Positions 35,608 through 45,211 of a stretch of DNA of 64,000 nucleotides are shown in pieces. The stretch is taken from the NCBI RefSeq assembly GCF_000067205.1, contig NC_010170.1, positions 4,712,001 through 4,776,000 on the forward strand, in the 5' to 3' direction. The notes beneath the pieces are model-generated. The model was not told where the DNA came from. It did no database searches and was given only the letters and a program-made list of their open reading frames with translations. The position numbers and the translations under genes are program-made. Source of the stretch: Bordetella petrii (GTDB lineage: Bacteria > Pseudomonadota > Gammaproteobacteria > Burkholderiales > Burkholderiaceae_B). Each line of letters starts with the position of its first letter. Position 1 is the stretch's first letter.

Positions 35608-36319
35608 GGTACAGCAGCTGAATACCTTTTACGGCAAAAGCCACATCCTTCACGGCATTGATATTGAAGTCAACGAAGGCGAACTGGTGACGCTGCTGGG
35701 CCGCAATGGCGCGGGCAAATCCACCACCCTGCGCAGCATCATGGGGCTGACGCCGGCCCGCAGCGGCCACGTGAAGATATTCGGCACCGATTCCACCCAC
35801 CTGCCGCCCTTTCGCATTGCCGGCCTGGGCGTGGGCCTGGTTCCCGAGGGACGCCGCGTCTTCGCGAACCTGACCGTGGAAGAAAACCTTAAGGTGCCCG
35901 TGGACCGGCCAGGGCCGTGGGATATTGCCCGCATCTACAAAGCCTTTCCGCGGCTGGCCGAGCGCAAGAGCCACAAAGGCGGGCAGTTATCCGGAGGCGA
36001 GCAGGAAATGCTGTCCATCGCCCGCGTTCTGCTGCTGAACCCCAAGCTGCTGATGCTGGACGAACCCTCGCAGGGCCTGGCGCCGCTGATCGTGCAGAAC
36101 GTGTTCGACATTATTGTTGCTGCGCGTAATGAAGGCGCTGCGGTGCTGTTGATTGAGCAAAACGTACGCGCGGCGATTGGCGTGGCGGATCGCGCGTATG
36201 TGCTGGATCGGGGGACGATTACGTATAGCGGCGTTGCGTCGGAGTTTGGTAAGGATGAGCAGCGGGTGCAGGAATTGGCGGGGGCGAGTGCGCAGAAGTG
36301 GGAGTTTCCGGGGGATTGA
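35594..36319 (+). CDS. livF: ABC transporter ATPase LivF
   Basis: 241 aa. N-terminus LEVQQLNTFYGKSHILHGID, Walker A LLGRNGAGKSTTLRSIMGLT, GLGVGLVPEGRRVFANLTVE (LivF hallmark), signature LSGGEQEMLSIARVLLLNPK, Walker B LLMLDEPSQGLAPLIV and LIEQNVRAAIGVADRAYVLD. Start at the ATG inside the end of livG. It is the last gene of the importer operon and the last GC-rich gene before the AT-richer island. Confidence 0.95.
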   Translation: MKALEVQQLNTFYGKSHILHGIDIEVNEGELVTLLGRNGAGKSTTLRSIMGLTPARSGHVKIFGTDSTHLPPFRIAGLGVGLVPEGRRVFANLTVEENLKVPVDRPGPWDIARIYKAFPRLAERKSHKGGQLSGGEQEMLSIARVLLLNPKLLMLDEPSQGLAPLIVQNVFDIIVAARNEGAAVLLIEQNVRAAIGVADRAYVLDRGTITYSGVASEFGKDEQRVQELAGASAQKWEFPGD

Positions 36320-36663
36320 TTTTGGGGGTGGGGAAGAAGTGGATTCTTGCGAATGGCTGCTTGCGGCCAGAAGCTGAAGTTCAAAAGATGCAATTGAGGG
36401 TCTGTTTTGCGGCGGTTGCTGTCCTTTGCTGGGGCAGCTCGTACTTACGGCGGAGTTCCGTCAAGCGGTCGTTCGCTCCGACGAGAAGCGATTGCACCTG
36501 GGGATCCTGCCCCTGGTGAAGTCCCTTCGATTATGCGAAGTCTTTTTGCCACCATTCACCTCAAGCAAGCGTTGCGCATGCACTGCTGTGCTAGTGTCTC
36601 CACTGCGCCGTGAGAGCTAGAACTCACCAACAGGTAAATATTCAATTACATCGCGGAGGTATC
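36320..36663. other. Left junction of the accessory island; possible DMT-gene fragment
   Basis: 344 bp without a complete gene. From ATG 36388 the frame reads MQLRVCFAAVAVLCWGSSYL, which looks like the first helix of an EamA/DMT exporter (typical motif LLWGSSF) and then loses that character at about 36450, suggesting a truncated gene at the island edge. Composition drops from GC-rich to AT-richer along this stretch. No tRNA gene or obvious direct repeat matching the right end was seen. Confidence 0.4.
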
Positions 36664-39600
36664 GTGGGCAGAAAGTCAAGGGAGAAGCGCGACGATCAGT
36701 TTGGCAAACGCAAACAGCTGAAAGACGCTTTCCTTGTCCAAGTGAAGCAGACCCGCACTCTCCTCAGTCAGTACGACGCCTCAGACGTCGCTCTTGCGAT
36801 TTGCGTGTCCGAGCTCTGGCCGGCGAATGCCGGAAGTCACGTCAAACATGCGTTCGCATGGTGCGTGTTCTTGGACACCCCGCTCGAAGGACGCGGTGGT
36901 AGAAGAATCGAGAGCTATGCAGACTTCCAACAGTTTGCCGAAGCACTATATGCAACCTGGCCCCACTTTCCTACCCTTGAAGACTTCTCTCCTGAGGCTG
37001 ACTGGGGACAGACCAAGGTGAGCCTCAGAGGCCGGTTCGTACCGGTCTTCTACGGCAGCAGCATCGAGCGAGTGCCAGACTTCATTGAAGCCTTTCGAAT
37101 CACCTACGCCGATGTGCCCGACGCCCTGGCCCAAATGGACCTAGTCGTCGTGCTGCAAGCAATGATCATTGAAGCCATTCCACACCTCGCACAGCACCCT
37201 GTCGTCGATGCGGAACGTGGCCACGTAGAGCTTCCCCCCGAAGATTTCTGGCTCTTGTGCAGGGATGTGCTGCGGAACATCGGTCAGCAGAGTATCTCCT
37301 GGCGCCAGCGCGCGAGGACCTCTCTCGATGCGGACGTTGGTGGCTACAAGGCGCCGCTGACGTGGGAATCGTTCGGCAACGCAGCATTTACTGGCGATGC
37401 CGTTCCATTCTTGGGCGTCAACGTTGCCTCGACCTGGTACCCGCTGGCGGTACGAAGCGCTCCGGGGACGGTCGTCGACCACTGGGCAAAAAGGAGCGCG
37501 TCGGGTGTCGGCCCTAAGGTGCACAGGAGGCTTGGTCAGTTTATCTTCGAGCGCTTTGACGGCACGCTGCCAGGACCGGTGATGTTGATTCTCGGCGGCG
37601 AGATATGCAAAGAGCTGCCCATCAGCAGCGTGACATCCGCGCCGACAGGTGTGTACCTTGTTTGCGCTTGCGATCATAAACTGCTCGACAAGCAGTCGGC
37701 GGTTGCCGCCGCCGTTCTGGCCAAGGCCCGACAAGCGAAGGATATTCGCTTCAAGATCGTTGGAGGCCCAGAGGTCCTGCTCTCAGAGGACGGAGTCAAC
37801 GGCCTGTCAGCCGATGAGCTGCACATCATCCTCGTTCCTATTTTGGCGGGTACCTCTGCAGGGCTACTCAACTGTCCTGACAAACCCGTGCGACTCCTGG
37901 CGCTTGCGGATCTCATCACCATCTTCGACAGCCTCGAGAATCTGGAGGATCTGCAGCGCTATTGGGCTTTTTGCGATGGGCAACGATCGGGCTTGGCTCC
38001 CTTCTCTCGTGGTCCTGCCGATCTATTCGCTTCATTCAAGGACACCGACGAGGTTCTGGTTGATGGCGCCATCGAGCCTACGATGATTAGCCTCGACCCA
38101 AGCTGGGGCACATCCTGGCGGTTCAAGGTACTAGCAGAATTCTGGTCGCGTGCGCCTCGCATTTTTCCTGACCGTACATCCGGCTGGCAGTTAAGTGGTG
38201 GGACTGAAGGCGTCACAGAAATGAAGTCCCGCGGCCATAAGGTCATCGCCTACTCCACCCTTGTCGGTGATTGCACCGTTCAAGCCTTGCTGGAAATCAA
38301 GGACGACCTAGACCTAGAAGACGGGCGCATGGTCGATCTGTTCATTCAAATCCTCGCCGACAGCTTATTCAGGTGTCGAGGACTTCTTGCCACTGCGCCA
38401 TTGTTCCAGTTGGACCATGTTCTGTTCGTCTGCAAACGCAGCGCGTCCAGCACCATCATTGGCGATGATGGAACGGACTTCGGCACGGCCAAGAATACAA
38501 GCCCGGTCGTAACTGCTGCCGAAGGAAGCTTCGGCAGAGCTGCGGTTGTTCACCTTGATGTCGATGTACGTGCGGTACTCGGGGGCTTGACCGATGCTAC
38601 CGACGGGAGTTTCGAGGTGCAGTGCCTTGTGGAGACAATTCGCAAGAGCCACGACGCCCTTGGTATGGCACTTCCAGAGGGTCTGAATGAGGCGGTTGTG
38701 TCAACGGCGGGTGAGCTCGCCCGATACACACTGCGGGTTGCCAATCGACGCGTCGACGTTCCCGACCACCCACCGACGGTTATCCCAAGGATGTCCGACT
38801 ACAAGCTGGCTCGCAAGCAACTCGCTGAGGTGATCCGAGACCTGGACTTGGCACCTGGCCGATACGCGTTGTCGGAGGCCAAAGAGAAGATTGACCTGGC
38901 CAGCGCCAAATTCAGGCTTCGCATCGAAGGGCGGCTCGCTCAGCTTGACCGCCTTCAACTGATTCGAGCTTGCATCGAACAGCACGATGCGCTTCTGGCC
39001 ACTGAGCGAGGCCAGATTGAAAGAGCGCGCCAGAGTCTGTCTCACGAGGTGGATTACGATCGAGTTGACACCGTTGAAGAGGCGCGTAAGCAATACGGCA
39101 CTCTAGCTCGTCACTATCGATACCTGCTGGAGAAAGTCGTCAGCAACCAGGCATCTGGAACCCGAGAGGTCACTCACGATGTGCTGCGTGAACTGGTCGG
39201 AAAAGTTGACTGGCTCATGGCGCTTGCAGGCGCCAGCGACGTCCTCCACAACGGGGTCGATGTTGCAGGCGTTGCCATCAGTGATTCCTTCATCCCGGAG
39301 GTCTTCTACTCCGATGGTTCCAACGATCGGGAGGTTAGGTTCGCGAGAGAGTACGCCAAGACACGCCTGGGTCTGGGTGAGAACCGCAAGGATGTGGTCG
39401 AGGGAGAGTCGGAGGCCCTGTTGGAGTCAACCGATTTCAACAACGCTTTCGAGGCCGACCTTGGGTTCAACCTCTCGGATCTGTTCACGTCCCTATCCGT
39501 GCTGGCCCACGCGCAGCACTACGGTTTCGCGAAGGAGCTGTCACTTTCCTACGGCGCCAGTCCAAACAAACTGGCAGAGAAGCTTGCTTCCGAGATCAAG

Positions 39601-40401
39601 GACCTTGGACAGGAAAAATCAGAGCGCATCGTTGCCTTCCTGACCCTCTCAGAGACGGGGCTTCTGCGGCTCGCCGGCCGGGACGTCCAAGAGGAGGAGG
39701 TACCCTACTGGGAGCACAGCAAGCGTGTTCACCGATACGCCATCCGACCACTGGTGCAGGTAGGTGATGAGCTGCGCTGGGGCGCCGAGGCGGCGAGTCG
39801 CTGCATGTTCAATTGGATGTCGTCGGTGCGCGATGGGTACCTACCTGCCGATTTCGGTTGGCCTAACATCGAATACGTCGTTCGGCAGGTGAAGGCTGGC
39901 ATCGAGAAGCGGCTGGAATTCCGCAGTGAAGAGATCTTCCGCCGGCATACCTCGTGTGTCGCGCGGGGCATCGACTTCCACCGGAAGTTTCGAGCAGAAG
40001 GATTCGAAGATGTTGGCGACTTTGACGTCCTCGCATATTGGCCCGATCAGAATCTGTTGGTTGCGGTCGAGTGCAAGTACAACCAGCCGGCCTACACAAT
40101 GAAGGACGGTCGCCGGATTCGTGACAAGATCTTTGGTCGCAAGCACGACGACAAGGGTCAGATAGGAAAGGTGCTTCGCAGAGGTGTCTTCTTGGAGCTG
40201 CACCGAACCCGGATGCTAGAGCTCCTCGGATGGCCGAAGCCCGTCAACGCTGCAGAGCGATATGTCGAACTCTACGTCAGCCGGGATATCTCCTACTGGA
40301 TGGTTCACCCTCCTTACCCTGTGCCAACCCACTTTGTGAGAGTTTCGACGTTAGATTCTTGGCTGAAGACCGAGCTCTTCACGGCTGCAGGCCTACCTTG
40401 A
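36664..40401 (+). CDS. Very large island protein with C-terminal PD-(D/E)XK-like nuclease motif, function unknown
   Basis: 1245 aa from a GTG with GGAGGT ending 3 nt before it; a GTG at 36610 would add 18 residues but has no such site. I recognise no family for residues 1-1000. A helical, charged region (about 710-860, many Glu/Arg/Leu) may form a coiled coil. Near residue 1027 is IRPLVQVGDELRW, then FDVLAYWPDQNLLVAVECKY with Asp1121, Glu1136 and Lys1138, the PD-(D/E)XK pattern, followed by helix KGQIGKVLRRG. No Walker motifs were seen. It opens a cluster of three genes in the same orientation (next start 55 bp downstream). Composition is AT-richer than the flanks. A DNA-targeting defence role is inference. 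Confidence 0.78.
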   Translation: MGRKSREKRDDQFGKRKQLKDAFLVQVKQTRTLLSQYDASDVALAICVSELWPANAGSHVKHAFAWCVFLDTPLEGRGGRRIESYADFQQFAEALYATWPHFPTLEDFSPEADWGQTKVSLRGRFVPVFYGSSIERVPDFIEAFRITYADVPDALAQMDLVVVLQAMIIEAIPHLAQHPVVDAERGHVELPPEDFWLLCRDVLRNIGQQSISWRQRARTSLDADVGGYKAPLTWESFGNAAFTGDAVPFLGVNVASTWYPLAVRSAPGTVVDHWAKRSASGVGPKVHRRLGQFIFERFDGTLPGPVMLILGGEICKELPISSVTSAPTGVYLVCACDHKLLDKQSAVAAAVLAKARQAKDIRFKIVGGPEVLLSEDGVNGLSADELHIILVPILAGTSAGLLNCPDKPVRLLALADLITIFDSLENLEDLQRYWAFCDGQRSGLAPFSRGPADLFASFKDTDEVLVDGAIEPTMISLDPSWGTSWRFKVLAEFWSRAPRIFPDRTSGWQLSGGTEGVTEMKSRGHKVIAYSTLVGDCTVQALLEIKDDLDLEDGRMVDLFIQILADSLFRCRGLLATAPLFQLDHVLFVCKRSASSTIIGDDGTDFGTAKNTSPVVTAAEGSFGRAAVVHLDVDVRAVLGGLTDATDGSFEVQCLVETIRKSHDALGMALPEGLNEAVVSTAGELARYTLRVANRRVDVPDHPPTVIPRMSDYKLARKQLAEVIRDLDLAPGRYALSEAKEKIDLASAKFRLRIEGRLAQLDRLQLIRACIEQHDALLATERGQIERARQSLSHEVDYDRVDTVEEARKQYGTLARHYRYLLEKVVSNQASGTREVTHDVLRELVGKVDWLMALAGASDVLHNGVDVAGVAISDSFIPEVFYSDGSNDREVRFAREYAKTRLGLGENRKDVVEGESEALLESTDFNNAFEADLGFNLSDLFTSLSVLAHAQHYGFAKELSLSYGASPNKLAEKLASEIKDLGQEKSERIVAFLTLSETGLLRLAGRDVQEEEVPYWEHSKRVHRYAIRPLVQVGDELRWGAEAASRCMFNWMSSVRDGYLPADFGWPNIEYVVRQVKAGIEKRLEFRSEEIFRRHTSCVARGIDFHRKFRAEGFEDVGDFDVLAYWPDQNLLVAVECKYNQPAYTMKDGRRIRDKIFGRKHDDKGQIGKVLRRGVFLELHRTRMLELLGWPKPVNAAERYVELYVSRDISYWMVHPPYPVPTHFVRVSTLDSWLKTELFTAAGLP

Positions 40402-40455
40402 GCCTGTTAAATCAAGCAATCCCACCGTACTCCTCACAACAAAGGCTGCTTCCAT

Positions 40456-42167
40456 ATGACCCGTCGATTCAACATGGCAACACTAAAGGCCCTCGCACAG
40501 CCTCCAACTGACAAAGCCGCGGACTGGCTAGTTGGCGCGGAAGATTCGGTCACGTTCCTCAAGGCGAATGCGCAGAGTGAAGAAATCGTCATCTACGCGA
40601 GTGGCCCGGCCGTTCTGATACACGGCGTGCTCGCGCCCGTCCAGCAGGTGACGCCGGCAGACCAGGAAGACTTGATGCACTGCTTTATCCAGACTGACGA
40701 GAGCTGGGTAATCCAGAAGAGCTACGGGGGCGGTGAAGGTCACAAAGTCTACCTTGAGCCGCCGCTGAGGCAAGGGGGCAAGTCGCTCTCTGGCGGCGAG
40801 AAGCTGATCTTTCGCAGATCGTTCCAGGGTGTGCAGAAGGGAGAGAACCCTATCGAGTTGAGCCAGAAACTGGTGCATTCGCTTGGCCTACACTTTGTAT
40901 CCGAACGCAATGCCTACTGCCGACTAGATGACCGCGGCGACATCGAAGACGTGATCCGCGTCCTGCGCACCGAGGTCGGAGACGGCCGCGAAAGCCTCAC
41001 GGCCGTCACAATTTCCGCCAGAGATCTTTCGACGTACATGACATTGGCGGAGATGGCGCTGGTGTTCATGTTCGACTTCACGCGCTTTGCCCCGGACAGC
41101 TTCAACGGTTGGGCGATCATGACCGAATTGACCGAAGGGCTCCTGATCTTTTCTATCACGGTGGCGGCATTGCTAATGCCAGCTACGTAAACGGCCGGAT
41201 GATCGTCCGCTCCGCCATTCCACTGCAGCAACTGATCGACGAGTGGAAGGAAGAGTCGAACCCGACCAAGCGCGAGTACGCGACTTTCAAGATATTCGAC
41301 CGCAAGAATGGCGTCGAGATCGAAACATCCTGCGCTCCCGAGTTCCTCTCCAACTACTTCCAGGAGTCAGACCTTCCTTGGGAGATATCGCCGGCCTTCT
41401 TCCGGCCGGATGTCCTGCACCGCTTCAAGTCTGACCCTGAGAAGTACACGCTCGACGACCGCACGATCAGCTGCCGCAATGCGTGGTATCTGAAGGGCTA
41501 CGACATTAACGAAGCAGGGCAGGTTCACGCCTATATCGGCGATCTCGCACGCCTCCCAATTGAAGAACAGCGCTACTGGCAATCGTTCAACGAATGGTCG
41601 AAGGGTCCCATCTCAAAGCGAGCGCATGAAAACGACATCATGGGCGAGTTCAGTTCTGAGTACGACCCGCTCCACCTCTTGAAATACAAGATTAGAAAGC
41701 TCAACGACACGCCGCCCGCATGGTGGCTGCCACGAAGCTCCGAGCATCTCGATGCCGCCCGCTACCCGGCAACCGATTCGACGTTTGAGTGGGCCAACGA
41801 GATCATGGCTCTCGACCAGCTAGTGGTCGAGGGGTTCCAACTCAAGCCATTGCGCAAGGTCCTCGAAGACAAGGGCGCGAAAGCGGAGTCCAGCTGGGCG
41901 TCGCTCCGGGTTCTAGGGGCCATTCTGGTTGCTACCGGACTATCCGAGGGCCAGGCTAAGACCACGCTCACGCCGCTTTCAAGGCTGCACGGATTGCGGA
42001 GTACGCTCCGGGCTCACAGCTCGGTCACTGAGAAGGACAAAGAGGAAAAGCTAGCACGATCCACCCATGGGACGCTGCGCGCTCACTTCAAGTGGTTGGC
42101 GGGTGAGTGCGACAAGGCTTTCGACGCCGTACTACAGGCTCTGGAAGCAGGAGATCTCAATCCCTGA
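40456..42167 (+). pseudogene. Frameshifted island gene, function unknown (about 570 codons if repaired)
   Basis: The first frame (40456-41190, 244 aa, MTRRFNMATLKAL start) ends in an abrupt out-of-character hydrophobic tail after MTELTEG. The next frame picks up at DLFYHGGGIANASYVNGRMI and runs to 42167. Adding one G to the GGG at 41137-41139 joins them into MTELTEGAPDLFYHGGGIAN, which reads as one continuous protein. So this is most likely a single gene with a 1-nt deletion (real mutation or sequencing error). Alternatively two overlapping genes. The product has no motif I recognise; it has no Walker A and no nuclease triad. It lies between two nuclease-motif genes in the same orientation and is probably part of the same system. 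Confidence 0.7.
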
Positions 42168-42293
42168 AGGTCCGCGCATCGGCGCTTTCTGAACTAACTA
42201 CGACTCTACGAAAAAGTGGGGGCGTTTGGCACCTCACGGCATCCACCCCTCTCGGCGGACTTGCAGATTCAGAAACATCAGGAATAAGTAGTT

Positions 42294-44576
42294 ATGGACG
42301 ATAAAAAATGGAAAGAGGCCGCGGCTTCCTTATTGAAAGACATGGAAGCCACATCCGCCCGCATGCGCGACCTGATCGTCGCTATGCCTCCGCATGATTT
42401 GCTCGGCTATATCTATGCACAGCGCATGATGAAAGCGATGGCAGACCAAAGCGCCGCCAAGGAGCAATGCCAAACGGACACCTCGCACGACCTGATCAAC
42501 GAAAATCAGTTCTTGCTGGAGTACGTGCACGCGGGTCTCGCGTCAGATGCCGCTCCTGTGAATATGACATTCGACGAAGCCCAGTGTGCAGAGCTGTTTG
42601 AACTTGGCCGCAAACTGCGAGAGCAGGCCATGTTTTTCGCCATGGCCACGTCGGCTGAGACCAAAGATGGAATCTTTGGTCCCGACACCGCCGACATTGA
42701 ATTTCACGCGAAATCTAATTGGGTCATGATGCGCGGGAACCGCTACCAAGTTTTGGAAGGCGAATTCTACCGCTACGTTCTGGCGCCTCACAATGATGTC
42801 CTAGAAGAAGTGTATGGCGTGGGTGCCACCGATATCGCGGAAGGCTTTCAGGCCATGGCTGACGCCACGCGTTCTGGGCATGCCGAAGCAACTATGGAGA
42901 TGGTGAAGCAGTTTGAGTCGGCTCAGGTCTTCGCTGCGGCACAGGACAAGCCTCTGGAGGAGATTATGGAGGCATGGTTCGCGGCGAATGCGGAACAGGT
43001 GAAAGCCGCCGGACAGGCAATGGATGATATGTTTCGGGGCGGCATCGCCAACGTGAGCCGTCACACGAAGCTACCACCAACACTGCTCGCAGACTTGGCG
43101 TACCGACGCGGCGAGGAAACCGAGTTCTTCGCTGCTGGCGATTTTGCAGGGACACCCTATCGGACGCTACCGGTCCGGAAGAAGCCCCTAATTCAGCTTG
43201 GGTCAGATTACTACGCCGTCGATCCGTGTTTCGCCCGCGATGCGGGGTATCGTGCTCTTCTCTACAACCTGCTTCAACGAAAACCGGACTACAAGAAGAC
43301 CTTTGAGGATCGTCAGAAGACGATGAGCGAAGCTGCCTTCGCCGACATCCTGGCCGATCAGCTTCCTCGCGCCACAGTTCTCCAGGAGATCTACTACAAG
43401 GATCCTGTCAGTAAGCAGTGGTCCGAAAATGACACACTCATCCTGATTGATGATGTGCTGTTTTTAGTTGAGGCCAAGGCAGGTGCGGCCGCCACCATAG
43501 CATCGCCAGCGCTTGATTTCGGCCGCCACGCCCAATCCGTTCAGGACTTGGTGCTTAAAGCGTACAAGCAATGTGAGCGCTTCTTCAATTACCTGAATTC
43601 GGCGGATGAAGTATCCCTCTATCGTCTAGTGAACGGCAAATATGAAGAGTGTGGCCGCGTCCGCCGCTCCGACTACCGAGTGATGGTGCCGATTGGGCTG
43701 ACGGTCGAGTCATTCTCGCCCTTTTCAGCGTATTGCAAGAAACTGCCGCAGGTTGAGCCGCTACTTGGAAGGCATGCCTTCATTTCGCTGTCCATTGACG
43801 ACCTGTTTGTACTCAAGCGACTGCTGCCCACACCCGGCCAGTTCGCCCACTACATGGAGGTGCGGCAAGCCGTCGCGGGGATGCGCCGGGCTCATCTCTT
43901 CGACGAGCTTGACCACCTTGGCGCGTACCTGAAGAAGAACCGTTTCGATCAAGAGATCGCCAAGCAACTACAGGACGGCAAGGTGAACATGCTTATCTGG
44001 GACGGCATGAGCGACATCGTTGATAGGAGCTTCGAGGGGGAAGGCTGGGAGGCCAGGCCGTTTCCGACCCAGGACTTCCCTGAAGAGGTGCTAAAGCTGC
44101 TTGATGCTCTTGACGTAACCCGAGTACAAGGTTGGCTTTCGGCGGAGAGCAATATCCGTGACCTAGGAGAAGAAGGCCGGAAAGATCTGGCCAAGATGCT
44201 CATCGACCTTCGCCGAACCCTGATTCAACATCCCGCCCGTTACTTTGTTCTGGCTGGGGACGGAGAGCCGCTCTTTGTCTGGCTACAACAACACGGCCGG
44301 CAAATTGACTGGAAAAAAGTAAATGAGAAGGCCAGTGCAGCTTCGTTAGCTGTTAAGGCTTCTAATATGGTCGGCGTCGTTGGAGATATTGGTTCCGATG
44401 GAACCTATCATCGGGCGCAATCGTTCGCAGTTCACATACCAACAGAGCGAACGGAAGAAAACGCCTCTATCTACGAAGACGCTGCCCGAATGACTCACCC
44501 AACGCGGGTGGTGAATCTTAAGCAACCGGAAAACGCGCCCTCTTTTGGGAAGATCAAAAAACCGGGGACGAAATGA
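42294..44576 (+). CDS. Island protein with central PD-(D/E)XK-like nuclease motif, function unknown
   Basis: 760 aa, ATG 42294 with AGGAATAAG upstream. The N-terminal 280 residues are helical. RKKPLIQLGSDYYAVDP lies near residue 297, and NDTLILIDDVLFLVEAKAG places Asp380, Glu393 and Lys395 in the same D-x12-E-x-K spacing as the 25926-27935 protein, followed by a Gln-containing helix (GRHAQSVQDLV). The C-terminal third is unrecognised and ends in a basic tail KIKKPGTK. It is the third gene of the island cluster, 126 bp after the frameshifted gene. The nuclease reading is based on motif pattern only. Confidence 0.78.
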   Translation: MDDKKWKEAAASLLKDMEATSARMRDLIVAMPPHDLLGYIYAQRMMKAMADQSAAKEQCQTDTSHDLINENQFLLEYVHAGLASDAAPVNMTFDEAQCAELFELGRKLREQAMFFAMATSAETKDGIFGPDTADIEFHAKSNWVMMRGNRYQVLEGEFYRYVLAPHNDVLEEVYGVGATDIAEGFQAMADATRSGHAEATMEMVKQFESAQVFAAAQDKPLEEIMEAWFAANAEQVKAAGQAMDDMFRGGIANVSRHTKLPPTLLADLAYRRGEETEFFAAGDFAGTPYRTLPVRKKPLIQLGSDYYAVDPCFARDAGYRALLYNLLQRKPDYKKTFEDRQKTMSEAAFADILADQLPRATVLQEIYYKDPVSKQWSENDTLILIDDVLFLVEAKAGAAATIASPALDFGRHAQSVQDLVLKAYKQCERFFNYLNSADEVSLYRLVNGKYEECGRVRRSDYRVMVPIGLTVESFSPFSAYCKKLPQVEPLLGRHAFISLSIDDLFVLKRLLPTPGQFAHYMEVRQAVAGMRRAHLFDELDHLGAYLKKNRFDQEIAKQLQDGKVNMLIWDGMSDIVDRSFEGEGWEARPFPTQDFPEEVLKLLDALDVTRVQGWLSAESNIRDLGEEGRKDLAKMLIDLRRTLIQHPARYFVLAGDGEPLFVWLQQHGRQIDWKKVNEKASAASLAVKASNMVGVVGDIGSDGTYHRAQSFAVHIPTERTEENASIYEDAARMTHPTRVVNLKQPENAPSFGKIKKPGTK

Positions 44577-45120
44577 GCCCTGTCCATGCGGCAGTGGCGC
44601 GAAATTCAAGAGGTGTCATGGCCGTTAAGAGCGCGCCGAAGCTGTCCAGTAACCAGTCGCGACGAATGTCTCTTGCGGGCCTTGTGCATGTTCAACCACT
44701 GCTGATCAACGACCGCAACCAGCCTCCACTGGACATTGGAGCCTGCCAACTGAATTTCCGCAATGGGTCGGAAGCGGGCTGTCGTCAAAGACTGCTCCCG
44801 ACCCTGAGCCGCCATCCAACCAGAAGCTCCAAAGAGGTCAGTCATGGGGCGGCATAGCCTGAAAAACCTCGATTTGCTGCCGCTCCATGTCTCGGGATGC
44901 CGCAAACCGCGCCATTTCGCAAACGTGCGTACCCATTGCACATAGTCCAGCTCCGGGCATAGAGTATTAAAATATGTAACAAGTTCGCTCGCGCATCTGA
45001 TCCAGTAACCTTGTAGCTCGCAACACAGGAGGGGTGGCGGGTTTATGGCGAAATTTAGTACAGCACTCTCAGACAGTTGGCACGTCGCAGCGCCAGGCTA
45101 CAAGCCCCTTGCAGCATTTT
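44577..45120. other. Gene-poor stretch between nuclease cluster and cassette array
   Basis: No convincing gene. A minus-strand frame of 111 codons (44606-44941, containing RFRPIAEIQLAGSNVQWRL) looks protein-like in part but has no start signal or motif I recognise. The remainder from 44950 is AT-rich with a run of six T at 45116-45122 and no coding character. It may hold a decayed cassette or the junction between two separately acquired segments. Confidence 0.4.
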
Positions 45121-45191
45121 TTAGCGTACCAATTTAGATCGCAAGCGCCAGATATGGTCTGCGCTTGTTCGCGGTCCACATTACGTTAGGC
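45121..45191 (+). other. Putative first cassette recombination site (attC-like or attI-like)
   Basis: Ends with ACGTTAGGC (45183-45191), matching the integron core GTTRRRY. An inner inverted pair GCAAGCGC (45141-45148) and GCGCTTGT (45161-45168) resembles the L''/L' arms of an attC. The opposite core (RYYYAAC) is not clear at the left end, so this could also be an attI-type site or a decayed attC. The first cassette ORF starts 21 bp after it. Confidence 0.5.
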
Positions 45192-45211
45192 GTCGCAACC
45201 CAAAACATCCT

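Noticed and set aside
36407..36620. Short ORFs at the left island junction
   Set aside because: No ribosome-binding sites or family resemblance beyond the DMT-like start at 36388.
41137..41150. Programmed ribosomal frameshift in the island gene
   Set aside because: GGGCTCC is not a known slippery heptamer in phase, so a deletion is the simpler explanation.
44606..44941. 111-codon minus-strand gene in the island
   Set aside because: Partly protein-like but no start signal, no motif and no operon context; left unannotated.
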